DNA from: Mycoplasma sp. 1018B
GTDB lineage: Bacteria > Bacillota_I > Bacilli_A > Mycoplasmatales > Metamycoplasmataceae
DNA length: 64,000 bases
NCBI RefSeq assembly: GCF_024582675.1
Contig: NZ_CP102084.1
Coordinates: forward strand, 186,001-250,000
Direction: 5' to 3'
Position numbers and translations under genes: made by a program. Below are positions 43,275-56,900 of this stretch, one piece after another (within the stretch, counting starts at the first letter, position 1; each line of letters opens with the position of its first letter). The notes beneath the pieces were generated by a model. That model saw only the letters and a program-made list of their open reading frames with translations, was not told the origin of the DNA and did no database searches.

Positions 43275-46200
43275 ATGTCTAATTACAACATATTAGCTCG
43301 TAATGGAGATGAAACAGTAGTTTTTGAATACTTTAAACAAGAGCGTTCTAATTTAAATTATCAATCTGAAGAACAATTAGAAAAACAATTTATAAATCAA
43401 TTAGAACAATTATCCTATGAATATGTTCCAATAAAAACTGAAGCTGAATTAATTTTAAATTTAAAAAAACAAATCGAAAAACTAAATGATATTGTTTTTA
43501 GCGATAATGAATGAGAAAGATATTTTAACGAAGTTATTGCAAATAAAAACGAAGGTATTGTTGAAAAAACTCAAAAAATTCAAGAAAATTATTTCAATAG
43601 TTTTAAAAGAGATAACGGACAAATAATTAATATTTATTTAATTAATAAAAAAAATATACATAAAAATTTTTTACAAGTAATTAATCAATATGAAAATAAT
43701 GAAGGTAATTTTAAAAATCGCTATGATGTTACTATTTTAGTTAATGGTTTACCTTTAGTGCATGTTGAATTAAAAAGAAGAGGTGTTATTTTAAAAGAAG
43801 CTTTTAGACAAATTGAAAGATATAAAAGAGAATCTTTTTGATCTAACAGCGGACTTTATGAATACATACAAATTTTTGTCATTTCTAATGGTACACAAAC
43901 TAAATATTATTCTAATTCAACCAGATTAAATCAAACTTATAAAAATGAACATCATATTAGAACACCTAAATTTAAAAAAAATAGTAATTCTTTTGAATTT
44001 ACTTCATATTGATCAGATTCAAAAAATAATGTCATTAGCGATTTAATCGATTTTACTAATTATTTTTTCTATAAAAGCACAATTTTAAACATTTTATTTA
44101 AATATTGTGTTTTAACAATTGATAATAATTTAATGGTAATGAGACCTTATCAAATTGTAGCGGCTGAAAAAATTATTAATAAAGTGAATTTTGCTAGAGA
44201 AAATCATTTGATCTCTAAAAAAAATTCAGGGGGTTATATTTGACATACTACAGGCAGCGGAAAAACTTTAACTAGTTTTAAAACAGCCCAACTTTTAAGT
44301 AATGATCCTAAAATATCTAAAGTTATTTTTGTAGTTGATCGAAGAGATTTAGATTATCAAACCTTAAGAGAATTTAATAAATACCAAGAAGATTCAGTAA
44401 ATGCTAACGTAACTACAGAAATTTTAAAAAAACAAATTTTGGATAAAAATTCTAATAAGAAAATAATTGTTACAACAATCCAAAAACTTGATAATTTTGT
44501 TAAAAAAAATATTCAAGCACCAATTCAAAACGAAGAAGTAGTTTTAATTTTTGATGAGTGTCATCGTTCTCAATTTGGCAAAATGCATACTCATATTATT
44601 AAATATTTTAAAAAATATTATATTTTTGGATTTACAGGTACACCAATTTTTGATGTTAATGCAAATAAAATAATGAAAAACGTAAATTTGACTACTCAGG
44701 CAATTTTTGGTGAAAGATTACATAAATATTCTATTCAAAATGCTATTGAAGACAAAAACGTTTTACCTTTTAAAATTGATTATTTAAAAACAGTTAATGT
44801 TGATGATTGAGATAAAATTCATGATGAAAAAATAATTGATATTGACCGTCAAAAAATTATGCTCGATCCTCGCAGAATAGCTTTAAATGTTGAATATGTT
44901 CTTAAACATTATTCTCAAAAAACTTACCGTTCTATTTTTACTAAATCATATAATCATAAAGTAATTGCTAATATTGCAGAACTTGTTAAAAACAATAAAA
45001 AACAAGAATTGCAAGAAAAAAGAATAATTAAAGAAATTAAAGGATTTAATTCTATTTTTGCGACACATTCTATAGAAGCGGCTATTAAATACTATAAAGA
45101 ATTTAAAATGCAACAATTAAATTTAAATTCAAATGATAAATTAAAAGTAGCTTTAATATACACTTTTGATCCTAATAATGAGCAAGAATATGATTATGAT
45201 ATTTTAGATGAAAAAGAAAATGTTAATAATTTATCTTTAACAGATAAAGAAATTTTAGCTGAAGCAATTAATGATTATAATAAAATGTTTAAAACTAATT
45301 ATAGTTTAAAAGTAGGCGATTTTGATAATTACTATAAAGATGTTAGCATGCGTTTAAAAAATAGAGAATTAGATATATTAATTGTTGTTAACATGTTATT
45401 AACTGGTTTTGATGTGCCGGTTTTAAATACTTTGTGAGTGGATAAAAATTTAAAATATCATAGTTTAATTCAAGCCTTTTCTAGAACTAATCGTATTTTG
45501 AACGAAATTAAAGATTTTGGTAATATCGTTTGTTTTTGACCTATTAAAAAAAATACAGATGAAGCTATAACTCTTTTTAGCGGTGAAAACTCAAATTCTT
45601 TAATCACTCTTAAATCTTTTGATTATTATTATGAAAAAGGTGATGAAAATTTTGAATCTTATTTAAATGTTGTTAAAAATTTAAAAACTAATTTTAATTT
45701 AAAAAATAAAACTAATGATTTAATTAAAAATAATCAAATAAGAAAAAAATTTGTTTTATTATTTAATCGTTTTTTAAAATTAAGGAATTTATTACAATCC
45801 TTTGATGAATTCACCCCAGAAAAATATATTTTAAATCAAGCACAAATACAAGATTATCAAAGTTGGTATTTAGATATAAAAGATGATATATCAACAAAAA
45901 GTAAAAATAAATTAACAGAAGTAAATGATGAAATTGTTTTTTTAACAGAATTAATAGAGCAAAATGAAATTGATGTTCAATATATTTTAAATTTATTAAA
46001 AAAATGAAAAAGCGAAAATTTAGAAACAAAAACTATTCAAAATAAAATTGAGCAAACAGTTAATTCTTCAGTATTTTTAAGAAGTAAAAAAGAATTGATA
46101 AAAAATTTCATAGAAAAATATAATAATGTAGATCAATGAAACGATTATGTTTATCAACAATATCAAGAAGAATTAAATGAATTAGTAGAAGAAAATAATT

Positions 46201-46406
46201 TAGAAAAAGAAAAAGTTGAAAAATTTTTACAAAAATGTTTTCAAGAAAATAAATTTGATAATTCTGGACAAAATATTATTAATTTAAAAGATAAATGGGG
46301 AAGTAGATTTGGTAAAAACAATGCTTCAATTTTTGTTGCTTTAAAAGAAAAAATTACTGAAATATTAAGAAAATTTTTTGATAAATTTAATGGAGTTTAC
46401 AGTTAA
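43275..46406 (+). CDS. hsdR: Type I restriction enzyme, HsdR (endonuclease and DNA translocase)
   Basis: 1043-residue motor-nuclease subunit, full length. The N-terminal nuclease motif is readable: [20 protein letters not shown] (PD-ExK type, with Asp and ExK). Helicase motifs follow in order: [13 protein letters not shown] (Walker A), [22 protein letters not shown] (DEAD-like), [24 protein letters not shown] and [11 protein letters not shown] (motif VI). The C-terminal part is helical. The strong ribosome site AAGGAGG precedes ATG 43275, 25 nt after the third hsdS half. The ORF is intact apart from UGA Trp codons, so restriction is probably active. Confidence 0.96.
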
Positions 46407-46433
46407 AAAATGATACTAAATAGCATCATTTTT
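46406..46433 (+). terminator. Terminator of the hsd operon
   Basis: AAAAATGAT/ATCATTTTT stem with T tail, beginning at the hsdR stop codon. Confidence 0.8.
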
Positions 46434-46483
46434 AATTTTGTGTTATTAAATTAAAAAATCAAAAGAAAAGTTTTTCTTTATAT

Positions 46484-46510
46484 CCTGCGTTTCCCACTTA
46501 GTAGATTAAA
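46484..46510. mobile_element. Orphan IS1634-type terminal repeat (remnant)
   Basis: Aligns without gaps to the reverse complement of the right end of the IS at 35437-37273, 22 of 27 positions, including the core CGTTTCCCACTT and GTAG. No second end or transposase fragment is nearby, so it looks like the relic of a deleted or decayed copy. Confidence 0.7.
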
Positions 46511-46549
46511 AAAAACAAATATCGTTTTATGTAAACGATATTTGTTTTT
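46511..46549. terminator. Strong bidirectional hairpin
   Basis: AAAACAAATATCGTTT pairs with AAACGATATTTGTTTT over 16 bp with a 5-nt loop and T run. It may be the original terminator on this side or belong to the lost IS copy. Confidence 0.75.
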
Positions 46550-46762
46550 AATAATTATTAAATATTTAATATTTTTTTAATTAACATTTTCTTAATTAAT
46601 TTGTTTTAATGATTATATACAATTATGTTCTTTTAATTATTAATCTTGGAACTTTTAATATTAAGTTAAAAACGGTTTTTTTACTATAAGGTTTTTATTA
46701 TCCTTTAATAATTTTAATTTGTTTAATATAATTAAACAAACACGTAAATTTGTGAGGTTATT

Positions 46763-49700
46763 ATGAAAAAAAAGATAAAAACATTCTTAGCTCCAATATT
46801 AATAAATTTATCTTGACTTTTTTTTATTACTAGTTGTTTAAATACAAGTAATAATAGTGATGATTTAGCAATTTTTGATAATCTTGAAGTAGAATTTGAT
46901 TATTTGAATAAAGAAAATGTTGAATTAAAAGATCTAGATAAGAATCAAATCAAATTAAATTCTAAAGATAAAAGTATTTATTTAACTAATTTAAAAATTA
47001 TTAGCTTAGACACAACTTTAGGTCAAGTAATTTTTAATTATCAACTGATTAAAAAAGACAATGCTAAAGAACTTTATAGTAAAGAATATACTTATACATT
47101 AACAGGTTTTAAAATTAATAATGATGATAAATTAAATATTGAATTACCAGAAATTGTATTTGATTATTCAAATAAAGAAAATACTTTTATTGAAAATGCT
47201 ACTATAGATAATATTATTTATGATATTGCGAAAAAAGATAATTATCTTTATAAAATTGCTAATTTAAAAATTAAAAATAAAGATTTTTTTAAAAATGCTA
47301 TAGAAATAGAGTATTTAATTCAAATATATAATCAAGAAAATAACCTTATTTACACAAGTGACATTTTAACTTCTACTATTAAAGATTTTTTAACAATAAA
47401 TAATTTTGACAAACAAATTACCGAAAGAAAAAATTATTTAAATAATTTAGTAATTGAATTTGATTATCCAAATAAAAATAATGTTAAATTAGATCAAATT
47501 AATAAAGATCAAATAACTAATAATTTAATAGAAGACAATATTCAAATTACTAATTTAGAAATAATAAATAAAAATGAAAACGAAGCTCAAATTACAATAG
47601 AATATTATTTAAAAACAAGATTAAATAATCAAGAAATAATATCATCTAAAAAAATTGTTCAAATAAAAGATTTTTGAAATGAAAATAAAGCAAAAAGTAA
47701 TTTAGAAAAGCAAATAAATGATCTTAGTAATTTAGTGCAAATTTCTTCAAAAAATTATCAATTATTACCATCACAAATTCAAAAAAGTGATTTATTTTGA
47801 AGTAATTACCAAGATAATTATTCAGCAGAATTAATAATTGAAGAAATTAAAGCATTTAATGATTTAACAGGTGAATTAACAATCGCATATAAATTAAAAT
47901 CTCAATTAGATTCAAAACGAATAATTTTTTCTGATTTAAAAACCAAAACATTTAATAACTTTAATTCATTAACAAATTTAAAAAATCAAAAAGAGCAATT
48001 TTTAAATCAACTTATAGATGATTCAAAAAATAATAAATATTTTGTTACGAATAAAAATTTACTTAATACTAAAGCTTCACAAATTAGCAAAAATGATTTG
48101 TTTTTTACAATGGATTATCAAGATGATAATATAAAAACACAAATAAAAAAATTGACATTTGATGATAATTTGGGTCAATTAAATATTACTTATGAACTTG
48201 TATATCAAGATCCATTATTTAGTATTAATTCTAAAGAAACAACTTTTATTTTAAATAATTTTCTTACAAATGATCAATCAAATAAACAAGCCATTCAAAA
48301 AGAACAAGAACGATTAAATAATCTTAATTTAGTTTTTAATTATAATAATCAAAATAATGTTTATGCTTTAGATACTCAAGTTTCAGAATTAATTTATAAC
48401 AATTTAACAAGTGCTAAAGTAATAAACTTAGAAATAATTACTAAAAATAATGAATTAGGTCAAATTATTATTAAATATAGATTGCAAAGCAATAAAAAAG
48501 AATTTAGTAACTTAATAAGTAACGAAAAAACTTTTATTTTAAACAATTTTAAAAAAGGTTTATTGTTAGAACAATTAATAAAAAACAAAATTGAAGAATT
48601 AAATCAAATAAGTGTTCCTTTTGATTATCCTAATAAAAATAATACAAGTGTAGAAAATGTTCAATTAGAACAAATTACTTATCAAGTTAATGATAATTTT
48701 AAAATACAAAATTTACATAATTTACAAATTGATAAAGAAAATGATACTATTAGTTTTAATTATGAGATAGTAATTGATAATTTTTACAATCAAGTTATTA
48801 AAAGTCAAATTAAAGTTGGACAAATTAGTAATTTTCACAATGAAATTAAAACTCAAATAATCGATGAATTAACTACTTATTTAGCTAATTATGATTTAAA
48901 GTTAAATCAAGCTTTAATTGATAATTATAATTTAAAACTATATTCAACAACCATTAATGAAAATAATGCTTTTTTATATTTGAATTTAAAAAATGATAAT
49001 GATATTGATTTAAAAATATCTAATTTAGATATTGATCTTAATAAATTAAATACTTTAAAGTTAAATTTAGTTGCTACTAAAGATAATGTTAGTTTAAAAA
49101 AAGAATTTACTTTGGATTTTACTAATGATTTAAATGAACGTTTAAATCAAATTCAAATAAATAATGTTAATGATTTATATAATGTTGATGTGACTATGTT
49201 GAATTATTTACATGGTAAAAATTTAGTAAATAATCTTGAAATAGTTAAAAAAGCTTTTAGTAAGAAAAATAATAAAATTAATGATGTTTTTGATTTTGAA
49301 ATTGATTGAAATAACGTTAAAACTAAAATAGAGAATAAGCAAATAAAATGATATTTTAATATTAATATTTATCAAAATAATCATTTGTTGAAAAAAATTG
49401 AAAATTTAACTTTAGAAGCAAGTAACAATATTTTATGAACTTATTTTGCAAAAGAGAATGATTTTACTTATGATTATCAAAGTGATTTTCAAAATTATCT
49501 TTTAAATCAAAATAAATCAACAGTAGAAAACTATTTAATTAACGCTTTTAAAAAAATGCAAAATAATGATTCACAATTTGCTAATCTTACTTGAGAAAAT
49601 TTAAAAGAAAACAATAATATTAATCAAAAGATTTGAAAAAATCTTTTGCATAATGCTTTTAATTTTGCAAAAGATTGAACGCTTGAAAATTTAATTAATT

Positions 49701-52700
49701 TCGATAATAATTTAATCTTTAAAAAAGTTGATAATAATAATTTTTTCTTTTTAGCTAATATAAAAAATAATAAAACTAATCAAGAAAAAATTTATCCGCT
49801 TGTAATTAATGATATTTTCATTCAAAATGATAATTTGGCTTTAAGTCAATTGTTAAGTTGAATTAAGAATGATGATTATGCAAACATTTGAATTAATAGT
49901 TATTTAAAAACTGATAAATTAGGTCATGAATATTATTATGCAAAGGATATTTATGATCAATTAAATGATTTATATCAATTACCTAAAGCAAAAGAATATA
50001 GTTTAAAAATATTAGATTCGCAACATACAGATAAATTGCATAATAATTCTAATTTATATAATGAAAATGATGGCACAGCCATTATTCAAATTGGCTTATT
50101 TAAAAATGATATTTACACAAATATAAAAACTAAAAACCATTTTACCTTAAGGTTTTTTAAAACTTATGATTATGAATATCATTTACCTAAAGAACGTTGA
50201 TTTAATGATAGTGATTTTGAAAATAGTAATTATGTTGAACCGCATGCATATATAAAAGGTTTGGTAGATAAATTAAATAGTCGTAATTTTAATTATAATT
50301 TTGTCCAAGGTATTTATAGCCCTAAAGATGCTAGTTTACAATGAACAAGAAGAACTGTTGATGCACAATTAATAATCCAACAACAAGCTTTTAAACAATT
50401 ACATGATTTGTTAGTATTAACTGAAGACAATAGTAAAAAAATTAATAAAAAAGCTATTTACAATAATACTGATAGTTTAAATAATGTAAAAGTTGATGAA
50501 TTAACCAAGGCTTATTTTATTTATTATTATGATGTAGAAAGTACAGAAAAAGATAGTTTGAGTTTTAAAATTGGTCTAATTAAAAAAGATGATCCTAAAG
50601 TAAGATATCATACTAAAAATAAAATTAAATTAGTTAATTTAAAAAATGATTATCAACTTGATGCTTATCCAAGTGCTTTATTAAATAGTTTAACTTTAGA
50701 TGATTTAGAAATTAATCAAGAACAAGTAGCTAAAATTACTTTTGGACAATTTTTACGAATGGTAAGAGAAAATAAAGTGGATAAATCTTTATTTAAAATC
50801 AAAAGTAAATATTATCATAATTTTACTTTTGATAATTGAGAAAATGTTCAAATTGATAAAGTGCAATTTGTTTTAATCAATCGTCAATATCGTTTGTTTT
50901 TTAATTTAAAATATAAAAATTTTGATCAAGCTTTAAGAACAAGTGACATTATCGGTGAAACTTGATACGAAATTGATGGTTTTAAAAATTTTTCCACTTG
51001 AGAATATAATGATGCTAATTTTAAATCAATGTTTGATAAATTAAGTGTTAGCGAAGATATGAAAAAGGTCTTTTTAGCTAATGGCAAAATTTTAAGACAA
51101 AGAAAGATCAATGCTAATACCAAAGATTTAATTTTTGAAATTGATAATAATCAAGAAAAAGTTAATTGAATTTTTAAAAAAACTTATTATGAACCTTTAT
51201 TAATTAATCAAAAAGTTGAAAATGCCAAATTATTATTTCATTTTTATACTAATTTACTTTATTTAGATAATAATCACACAACTAGAATTGTATCTTTTGC
51301 TAAAGGCTTAAATGTGGAATTAGATTGAAATGAATTACAAACTAATGGCTTTATTAAACAAATTCACAAAACAGATTTAGTTAATAATGAACAAGCAGAA
51401 TTTGAAATTACTTTTACTTTAAAAGATGATGGTATTCATTTTGAATATCGATTAATCAACAATGAAAATAAACAATATAAAATAGTTGGTGATAATTTTG
51501 CGCAAAGAACTTTTGCTTTTGAAGCTAATAAAATAACTAATAAATTTGATAAAAATCAGGCTGTATATTTTAATACTAATTTAGGAGCTTCAATAACCAT
51601 ACAATATCAAAGCGATATTGCAAATGAAACTTTTAGTCAATATCAAAGTAATCTTTTTGATTATCAAAATATGAGTACAACTCTTACTAATACTCCTTTT
51701 TATTTATATAATCCAGCATATAATCATGGTGAATTATTTAAATATAATCCAAATGAAACTTTAAGTTATAAATGACATGAAGGATACAAATTAGCTTTAG
51801 ATTATATGCATTTATCTTATAATGATGAACGTATTAAAAAACATAATCAAAGAGCAATAGGTTTTAGAAATGGTAGTGCGCTTTTAGTTTCTAAATTAAG
51901 TGATGATATTAATGATGCGCGTTTTGTCTTTTTAACAAATAATCACGTTACACACAATAATAATACTAATGAAGACCCTACAGTTTCTAGTTACAGTGAA
52001 AATTTTAAATTTACAACAGCTAATAATTATAAAGAAATTAAATCGGGCGATTATGGAGGCGGTATTCATGTTTTCAATTCTGTTTCTAATGCTAAAGGAT
52101 TAGTATTTTGAACAGGAGTAAAACAATATGATAATCAAGGAATTTTAAAAGAAACTCTTGGTGTTGATTTAACTGCTTTTACTATTGATTTAAATGATGC
52201 TATTAAAAAAGCTAAAAGTATTGGTCGTTTAAGCGTTGCAAGTGAATTTGAGCAAATGAAAAAATTAAAAGATCTCAATTTTGCTTCTAATAATAAAGAT
52301 AATATTTTCTATTTTTTAAATATAATGCAAGAAGTAAATAAAAACTTCAAAGAAGATAATGCTACTAGATGAATAAATAAACCTATTATTTCTACTAATC
52401 GTTTTGCTACTGGTTTTCCGCGTTTATTACAAACAGGTTATATAGTTAATCGTAATACTATTAGCGATAATAAAGAAATTTTTGGTCGCAGTAGTACTTA
52501 TTATGCTTATACTCCAGTTTTATTTAGAGGCGGCACTAGTGGTACGGGAATAGTTGATGAAAAAAATAATTACATTTTAAATCTTAATTCAGCTGAATTT
52601 TATAATATAGCTGTAGGATTTGTTAATTATTCAAAATTATTCAATAATCAAACAAAAGAATGACAAGAATTTAATTTCTTTGGTTTTGCTAATAGCATAG

Positions 52701-52822
52701 AAGAATTGAGTACTTTAAAAAATAAAAATTCTTTAGCAGCTAATTTAATTAAATTAAATACTTATGATCCTTCAATTGCTTTACCAAAATGAATGTTTAA
52801 AAAACATAAATTAAACCAGTAA
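46763..52822 (+). CDS. Giant lipoprotein with Lipoprotein_17-like repeats and C-terminal DUF31 (MIP-type) protease domain
   Basis: 2019-residue surface lipoprotein (lipobox FITSC, Cys25). Residues ~30-700 contain at least six repeats of the 'lipoprotein 17/variable surface' type. Each has V-x-FDY-NKxN-V early (VEFDYLNKENVEL, IEFDYPNKNNVKLD, VPFDYPNKNNTSVE) and a QITI-x-Y-x-L strand near the end. The middle is unassigned. The C-terminal ~350 residues form a DUF31 trypsin-like domain: H1728 in LTNNHVTHN, D1802 in LGVDLTAFTIDL and S1926 in GGTSGTGIV. It is thus a MIP relative but not next to a MIB gene, and its target is unknown. Ribosome site GTGAGGTTATT. UGA Trp codons split the gene under the standard code. 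Confidence 0.88.
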
Positions 52823-52830
52823 AACAAAAT

Positions 52831-52860
52831 CGAAAACTTTAAATGTTTTCGATTTTTTTT
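52831..52860. terminator. Terminator between the giant lipoprotein and the pseudogene
   Basis: CGAAAAC/GTTTTCG stem with T8, 8 nt after the stop. The plus-strand T run makes it a good terminator for the lipoprotein gene. Confidence 0.8.
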
Positions 52861-52862
52861 AT

Positions 52863-53672
52863 TTATTTTCTATTGTTAAATTTTTTAACTAATAATCAAA
52901 CTAAATAAGCTAAACCAAAAGTTAAAATGATACTTGTTCATAAAAGAATAAACATCAATCAATCAATATATTTATTGCGTTCTTTATTTAAAGCATTTTT
53001 ACGATTTAATAATTGATTTAAAATCTTTTGAATTTGATTAATATCTTTGGCATTTTGAATTTGTTACTTAAATTGATTTTTTTCTTCTAAAGAATAATTT
53101 TCTAAATCATTTACTTTTTTATTTATTTCTTCTTTAAATAAAGTTAAATTAACTTATCCATCTAAATTAGCTATAGCATCTAAAATATTTTGATTAGTTG
53201 TTTTAATAAGATTTATATTTTCAACAACTTTATCTTTTTGTTTATTAGTTAAAGTTTGATATTCTTGATTAATTTTATTCTTTATCAATTCTTTTTGTTG
53301 TATGGCCATTTAAGTTATTGATAGTGTTTTTTAAATTATTAATTGCTTGGTTAATTTAAATTTAAATTATTTCCTTTTATTTTATCTATTGTTTATTTTT
53401 ATCATTTAACGTTTTATTATAAACTTGTTTAAAATCTAAATCTGCTTGTAAATAATTAATATTATTAGTATCAATTATTTAAATATCGTTATAATTTTGT
53501 AATAAAGTAATTTTATTTTTAAAAGTTTATTTTTCATCATCATTAAATTTAAAATTTTATCAATTTTTGTTTTTTAAAGCATTTCTTTTAGCATTTAAAT
53601 TATTTTGTATATTTCGTAAAGCATTTAAAGTATTAGTTGTTCGTTTAATTTGATTTAAATAATTGATGTATT
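52863..53672 (-). pseudogene. Decayed 3' end of a repeat-rich surface adhesin
   Basis: The minus strand reads as protein broken by many stops: LNALRNIQNNLNAKRNALKN, then a stop, NYLQADLDFKQVYNKTLND, a stop, KINQEYQTLTNKQKDKVVEN, a stop, LENYSLEEKNQFK, a stop, then QIQNAKDINQIQKIL. It ends with an intact membrane anchor YIDWLMFILLWTSIILTFG and a basic tail. The segments match the helical-repeat modules of the giant protein starting at 53957 (for example TLTNAQKAQAIKNINNANTLEDI in spirit and spacing). The 5' part is missing. The tail shows how this family is anchored: a single C-terminal helix. Confidence 0.82.
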
Positions 53673-53956
53673 TAATTAATATAAATTATATATATCATCA
53701 AGAAAAATAAGCAAATTGGATTAAAATAAAATTCAATTTTTAAACATTTTATAATATTGACAAAAAGGCATTTAAATAAATTATTATTGTATTATATATA
53801 TATATATATATATAATTTAAGTAATTAAATAAATTTGAAAATAAGAATTATTTTGCTATTATAATATATATTTTTTATTTTCATTAACTTAAAATTAAAA
53901 TTAATTATTAAAAATTTTATTAACAAAATACAATTTTTAAACATAAAAGGAGTTTT
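53673..53956 (+). promoter_or_regulatory. Upstream region of the giant surface protein with a (TA)11 tract
   Basis: A perfect TTGACA (53757-53762) is followed by AT-rich sequence, then (TA)11 at 53793-53814 and TATAATATATATT near 53858. The leader before the ATG is about 90-140 nt and ends in AAAGGAGTTTT. The real start site cannot be fixed by eye. No ORF. Confidence 0.5.
53793..53814. repeat. (TA)11 dinucleotide repeat
   Basis: Eleven TA units in the putative promoter of the giant adhesin gene; such tracts are prone to slippage. Confidence 0.92.
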
Positions 53957-56900
53957 ATGAATAAAAATAAGTTTCTTAAGTTAGCTTCTATAGCTTCAAG
54001 TGCAGTATTAGCTTCTACTGCTTTATTACCATTATCATTAACATTTACAAATGAATTAGATAATGAAACTAGTGCTTTTGGTTTGCAAGAAAGCATTTAT
54101 TATATGTCAGATGATAAATTTACTGATCCAGAATTAGGAAATAAGGCTAATAATAAATTTTGAACCACACAATATGTAGCAGAACAAGAATTACAAGAAT
54201 TTCAAACTAGATATGTTCATAATACTGTAAGTAGTACTGACAAAACAGTTTATGATAAAGTTAGATTTGTTGATCCAACTCTAGCTAGCTTTACTACCGA
54301 AAGAAATCGTAAAACGTTCGAAACTAATAATGGATGACAAAATCCTTTATATTTAAACAATGGTACTACTTGATTATCGACAAATCCTGGTCAACCTCAA
54401 AAAATGAGATTTGTATTTAATTTTGACGGCAAACATAGAGGTCAATTTTACGGTAATGGTTGACATACTGCAGCTGCTGTGTTTTTATCTAAAGATTTAC
54501 AATTTACTAATCCTATTGATATAAATGTAGTAAAAATTCCTAAAGGTGGAGTAGGTGGTTCAAGATTTTTTAATGTTGCAGATAGTATTAGATGAACATT
54601 TAAATCTAAAACAAATCCAGGAGGTAACGATCCTGCAAATAATTTATTTTATCATGCTAATAGTTCTAAAAATAACGAGAGAATTTTTATTAACAATGCA
54701 GAAATTATTAATGCGTATTCTGATAATATAGCAAGTAATGCTACAGGTAGTTCTTCTTCAATTGATTCATATAAAGCTGGAGTAGCAAATATTTTAATTC
54801 ACAATTCTTATAAACCTAAAAAATGATTTGATAGTCAGGCTAGTGATCCAGTAGGAGTTTTAAATAAATACTTAGATACAAAAAGTGTTTTTTATGGACA
54901 AAGTAATGGAAGATATATTAGATCTAGAGAAACTCCTGGGTTTGCTTCTCAAAATGATGCTTATGCTGATATAAAAGCAAGTATTGGGGCTGTAGCAACT
55001 TTTAATATTCACGTTTCACATCAATTTAATAATGCTAATGACGATAATATGTATTTTGTTGTTGTTGATTTTGAGGTAAAACAAAACTTTGATAATTTAA
55101 AATCAAATAATAATGATTATTCTTCTGCTGGCCAATCATTTATAGGTGGAGCATTTTTACAACATAAAAATGGAGAAGATAATGATAATAGATGATTAGT
55201 TGCATCTAATATTTTTCACTCTCACAGAAAAGCAAGTAAAAATTTAAATCTTGTAATAACAGAAAAACTTAGCGATGCAATTAAAAGTGCCAATAGAAAT
55301 GAAAAATTACCTAATTTAAAAATTGTGGCTAAAAATAATACTAATCAAACAGTATTTGAAATTCAAAAAAATAATTCTAGTTATCAAACTTGAGCCAGAA
55401 CTTCTAATACTAATAGTGAATATAAAACTAAAGCTTCTATTATCACAACAGCTTCAGGTGATATCAATGTTAATAATTTAACATTTTCTATTCCAAGTAA
55501 TATTAATACAGATAAAAAATTTATTATTAAAAAAACAGCCTTGCAAGGTACTACTAATATAAACAATACTAATCATAATAATCTTTATTTAGAATGAGAT
55601 TATACCGATTATTACAAAATAAAATTAGAATTAGATAAAAAAGAATGATTAACTAAAGGCCAAAAAGATACATTTTTAAATGAATTCATGACTAGAGATA
55701 TGGATCAAAATACCTTTATGGCTTTACAAGGTGCAAGTCTAAATGACTATATAAGAAGAATTAATTTATTAAATCAAGAACAACAAAAATTAGAACAAGC
55801 ATATACTAACGTATATAGATTTTTAGAAACTAATAATAACAATCAAAGCATTAATAGTAGTTTTCCTTGAATAACATGAAAACACCATTTATTATTTTCT
55901 ACAAGTAATAATAGTAGTAGAAATAATATTATTCAATTATTAAGAGATAATTACGCTCTTGCATATAATCAAAGTTCATTAAATAATAATATTAATACAA
56001 ATGCCATCAAAATTCGAAGAGAATCAAATATAGTTAACAATATTACCAATCACACAAATTTATCAGCTAAAAGAACTCAATTAGAAACATTGTATAATAA
56101 TTTAACTAATAGAAGATCTGGTTTAGATGGAGCTAATAATATTGCTAATTTATTAAATGAATTATTTAGATTAAATATATATAATAAAACACAAAATTCT
56201 TATAACAATAATCAAATTCAAGAGGTTTTAAAAACTTATCTTGATGAATTTGTTAATAAAGTTGGTCATCCTAATTATCGTACTTTTATTAGTAACAGTG
56301 ATAATGCTACAACAATTAGTAATAAATTAAATGAAGCACAAACGATTTTAACTAGTTTTAAAACTAAAGCTCAAGAAAAATCAAGAAATTATGAAAGTTT
56401 TGTTAATCATTTAGAACCAACCTATAGAAATATTAAAAATAGTATTTACATAACTGGTGCAAAAAATTTATCAAATGATTTATGATTAACTGCTAATAGA
56501 ATCAACGATTTTAATGTTTTTGAAAAAGTTATTAGTGATTATATTAAGGCTCTTAAAGGTCAATTTACAGGTAGCGAACTTAATAGAAATGTTATTTATG
56601 ATAAAAATACTTTTGAAAGATCATTACCAAATATTGATTTTTCTAATGCTCAAAGAATAAATAATAACCGTAGTATTAATGATTTAAATGCTTTAGTTGA
56701 TTTAATGGTTTTTGTTGCTAATAACGTTTTAGGTCAAGGTGCAGCAAATGCTAAAGAAGTACAAAATATTGATTCTAAAATTCTTTCAGAAGAAGATAAA
56801 AAAAGATATATTAGTGGATCTGCTGTATATTTACCAATTAAATGATCTATCGGTTATTTAAATGGTGTTTATATTAATGGCACAAATGTATCTACTAAAA

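Larger units (their letters stand above)
46407..46762. other. Intergenic region with IS-end remnant and terminators
   Basis: 356 bp with no ORF. It contains the hsd terminator, an orphan IS1634-like end (46484-46510), a second strong hairpin (46511-46549), then AT-rich sequence that must contain the promoter of the large lipoprotein gene. TATAAT occurs at 46728-46733 (TTTAATATAATTAAAC), about 30 nt before the ATG. Confidence 0.65.
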
